From Caballeronia telluris (GTDB lineage: Bacteria; Pseudomonadota; Gammaproteobacteria; Burkholderiales; Burkholderiaceae): DNA of 64,000 bases. How positions within the stretch are numbered: position 1 is the stretch's first letter; the number at the start of each line of letters is the position of its first letter. Location: contig NZ_FCNZ02000006.1 of the NCBI RefSeq assembly GCF_001544495.1, positions 1 to 64,000 of the forward strand. The letters are read 5' to 3'. The position numbers and the translations under genes are program-made. A model generated the notes under the pieces. It searched no databases. It was not told where the DNA came from and worked only from the letters and a program-made list of their open reading frames with translations. Shown here one piece after another: positions 62,270 through 64,000 of the stretch.

Positions 62270-62752
62270 TCTCGTCTCCTTATCCGGCCGGGCCGGTTAT
62301 TCACGGTGGGTCGTGATTGCGTATTTCCGTGCTGTTTGCCGGGCGATGTAAAACGTTTGCCCTAGGCCGTCCAGGGCGAAGCGTTGCGCGCCGTTCTTGA
62401 AGCCGCATAGAAACGATGTCATACAACTAAGGACGTCGCTCTATTCGGCGGTGCGGTGCTTCATTCATCGCCATGTCGCTGACAATAGCCAAGTTGTCAG
62501 GCAGACGTCAAGCGACTTTTCCCGTCGTCCGGACCCGCAAAAACCCTACGTGTAAGGTTCCGAAAGGATAAGCGAGCGTCCGTGTTTACCCGTTAGTTAA
62601 TCGTTTTCCATTGACACCATCACACGATTGATCGAAAGTTGTCGTACATCTTCAACGACGTCATGCGCTCCGCAGTTGTACGACGTCACATATTAATGAG
62701 ATGCAGCGGCAACCCGCCGCGCACCCTCTACGCAACTGGAAGGAGACACGCC
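62270..62752. promoter_or_regulatory. Divergent control region with three GTTGTNNNAC sites
   Basis: This 483-base region lies between the pectinase and the MFS gene. GTTGTNNNAC occurs at 62418-62427 (minus strand), 62638-62647 and 62675-62684. The motif resembles the TNGTNNNAC half of FadR/GntR-type operators. A TTGACA at 62611-62616 may be a -35 for the MFS gene; no good -10 is 17 bases away. A perfect CCGGCC/GGCCGG stem lies in the leader of the pectinase gene (62284-62296). Confidence 0.45.
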
Positions 62753-64000
62753 ATGCTGGCAGACAAGATCAAGGGACTGAGGTGGTGGATCGTCGGGCTG
62801 ATCATGCTCGGGACCATCTTCAACTACCTCGCGCGCAGCTCGCTCTCAGTCGCGGCGCCGACGCTGACCGACAAGCTGCACATGACCACGCAGCAGTACT
62901 CGTACGTGGTCGCCGCGTTCCAGGGCGCGTACACGGTGATGCAGCCGGTGGCGGGCTATATCCTCGACGTGGTCGGGCTCAAGATCGGCTTCGCGATCTT
63001 CGCGACCGCCTGGGCGGCGTCGAATATGATGCACGGGCTCGCGACCGGCTGGGGCTCGCTCGCGTTCTTCCGCGGCCTCCTCGGCATGAGCGAGGCGGCG
63101 ATCTTCCCGGCGGGCATGAAGACCATCACGCAATGGTTCCCGGCGAAAGAGCGCTCGGTCGCGACCGGCTGGCTCAACACCGGAACGTCGATCGGTGCGA
63201 TGCTCGCGCCGCCGCTCGTCGTGTTCTGCATCCTCCAGTTCAACTGGCAGACGGCGTTCGTCGTGACGGGCGGTGTCGCGTTCATCTGGGTGGCGCTGTG
63301 GCTCTTTTTCTACCGCTCGCCTGCCGACCATCCGAACCTCTCGGAAGACGAGCGCGAATACATCCTGAGCGGCCAGGAAGAAGGCAAGCTCTCATCGACC
63401 AAGCGTCCTTCGTGGAAGCAACTGCTCTCCACGCGCCGTTTCTGGGGCATCGGCATTCCGCGCTTTCTCGCCGAACCGGCATGGCAGACCTTCAACTTCT
63501 GGATTCCGCTCTATCTCGTCTCCGTGCGGCACATGAACCTGAAGGAGATCGCGCTGTTCGGCTGGCTGCCGTTCCTCGCCGCCGATCTCGGCTGCGTCTT
63601 CGGCGGCTATCTCGCGCCCTTCCTGCTGCGCAAGTTCAACACGCAACTGCTGACGTCGCGCAAGCTCGTGATGATCGTCGGCACGCTGTTCATGTTCGGC
63701 CCGGCGTGCATCGGCCTCGCGGCGAGCCCCTATGTCGCGATCGGCCTCTTCTGCCTCGGTGCCTTCGGTCATCAGACGATTTCGGGCGCGCTTTACACGC
63801 TCGCGTCGGACGTCTTCGGCCAGCACGAAGTCGGCACGGCGACCGGGCTCTCCGGCATGATGGGCTGGCTCGGCGGGATGATCTTCTCGCTGATCGTCGG
63901 TGCGCTCGCGACCACCATCGGCTATAACCCGCTCTTCGTCTGCCTCGTGCTTTTCGACATCATCGGTGCTACCGTCGCATGGTTCCTGCTCAGGCCGGGC
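62753..64000 (+). CDS. MFS transporter, ACS/hexuronate (ExuT-like) family, C-terminus cut
   Basis: Reading from ATG 62753 (AAGGAG upstream) gives 416 codons up to the window edge without a stop, so the gene is nearly complete. It has about twelve membrane helices and the MFS motif VVGLKIGFAIFATAWAASNM, then GLLGMSEAAIFPAGMKTITQWFPAKERSVATG, characteristic of anion:cation symporters for hexuronates, galactonate or related acids. The long cytoplasmic loop has ADHPNLSEDEREYI. Beside a GH28 pectinase it probably imports galacturonate or oligogalacturonide products. Confidence 0.9.
   Translation, partial: MLADKIKGLRWWIVGLIMLGTIFNYLARSSLSVAAPTLTDKLHMTTQQYSYVVAAFQGAYTVMQPVAGYILDVVGLKIGFAIFATAWAASNMMHGLATGWGSLAFFRGLLGMSEAAIFPAGMKTITQWFPAKERSVATGWLNTGTSIGAMLAPPLVVFCILQFNWQTAFVVTGGVAFIWVALWLFFYRSPADHPNLSEDEREYILSGQEEGKLSSTKRPSWKQLLSTRRFWGIGIPRFLAEPAWQTFNFWIPLYLVSVRHMNLKEIALFGWLPFLAADLGCVFGGYLAPFLLRKFNTQLLTSRKLVMIVGTLFMFGPACIGLAASPYVAIGLFCLGAFGHQTISGALYTLASDVFGQHEVGTATGLSGMMGWLGGMIFSLIVGALATTIGYNPLFVCLVLFDIIGATVAWFLLRPG

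Noticed and set aside
1-64000. tRNA, rRNA, insertion sequence, integrase, CRISPR array or prophage
   Set aside because: No clover-leaf with a conserved T-loop, no transposase motifs, no direct-repeat arrays and no phage structural genes were recognised by eye. A covariance-model scan would be needed to exclude small RNAs.

Overview
The window is high-GC DNA (roughly two thirds G+C) from a betaproteobacterium. Gene content (two-partner secretion, OFA-type antiporter, ATP-grasp/alpha-E/transglutaminase clusters, ArsR-ArsH, ProQ/FinO protein, many diguanylate cyclases) and codon use point to Burkholderia sensu lato, most likely Caballeronia or Paraburkholderia. It reads as chromosomal or chromid sequence. 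I see no insertion sequence, integrase, tRNA, rRNA or CRISPR array.

Layout. (1) 1-4 kb: tail of an oxalate/formate-type antiporter, a GntR/FCD regulator, and a two-gene DNA-repair operon (radical SAM protein plus UdgX fusion) whose promoter carries a textbook LexA box. (2) 4.0-14.3 kb: a nitrogen-salvage locus. Five overlapping minus-strand genes (isochorismatase-type hydrolase, amidase, hpxX/atzG, hpxY/atzE, hpxZ/atzH-like) diverge from a four-gene BMP/nucleoside-type ABC importer followed by a TetR regulator. (3) 14.3-26.2 kb: two paralogous sets of circularly permuted ATP-grasp, alpha-E and transglutaminase-like proteins, one of them with a giant DUF2126 transglutaminase. Between them is a zinc metallopeptidase. 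This is a conserved but functionally open peptide-ligase/peptidase system. (4) 26.2-33.2 kb: Asp-nucleophile alpha/beta hydrolase, degenerate receiver protein, small membrane protein, EamA transporter, membrane PAS-GGDEF enzyme, small conserved proteins and a purine nucleoside permease. (5) 33.4-40.6 kb: TpsA-TpsB two-partner secretion pair, FecR-domain protein, a start-less cyclic-nucleotide-binding-domain remnant, and a CHASE2 adenylate cyclase. (6) 40.9-54.4 kb: small exported protein, Hsp20 pair with a heat-shock-like promoter and a strong terminator, CHASE-PAS-GGDEF-EAL protein translationally coupled to a periplasmic binding protein, Usp, phospholipase-D lipoprotein, PHB-depolymerase-like esterase, dCache-GGDEF enzyme, chromate transporter and ProQ. 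(7) 54.6-64 kb: LysR/pdxI divergent pair, arsR-arsH with a clear operator, DUF6632 membrane protein, HAD phosphatase, DUF3597 protein, a second small exported protein, and a Tat-lipoprotein GH28 pectinase divergent from a hexuronate-type MFS transporter that runs off the window.

How the genes may work together: regions 2 and 7 look like scavenging modules (ureido/purine-type nitrogen; pectin-derived uronates), each with its own importer. Regions 5 and 6 are rich in second-messenger enzymes (one cAMP-type, three c-di-GMP-type) tied to exported or periplasmic partners. Regions 1 and 3 hold the least characterised biochemistry. All functions are inferred by reading the translated sequence and from remembered family features; no database search was run.
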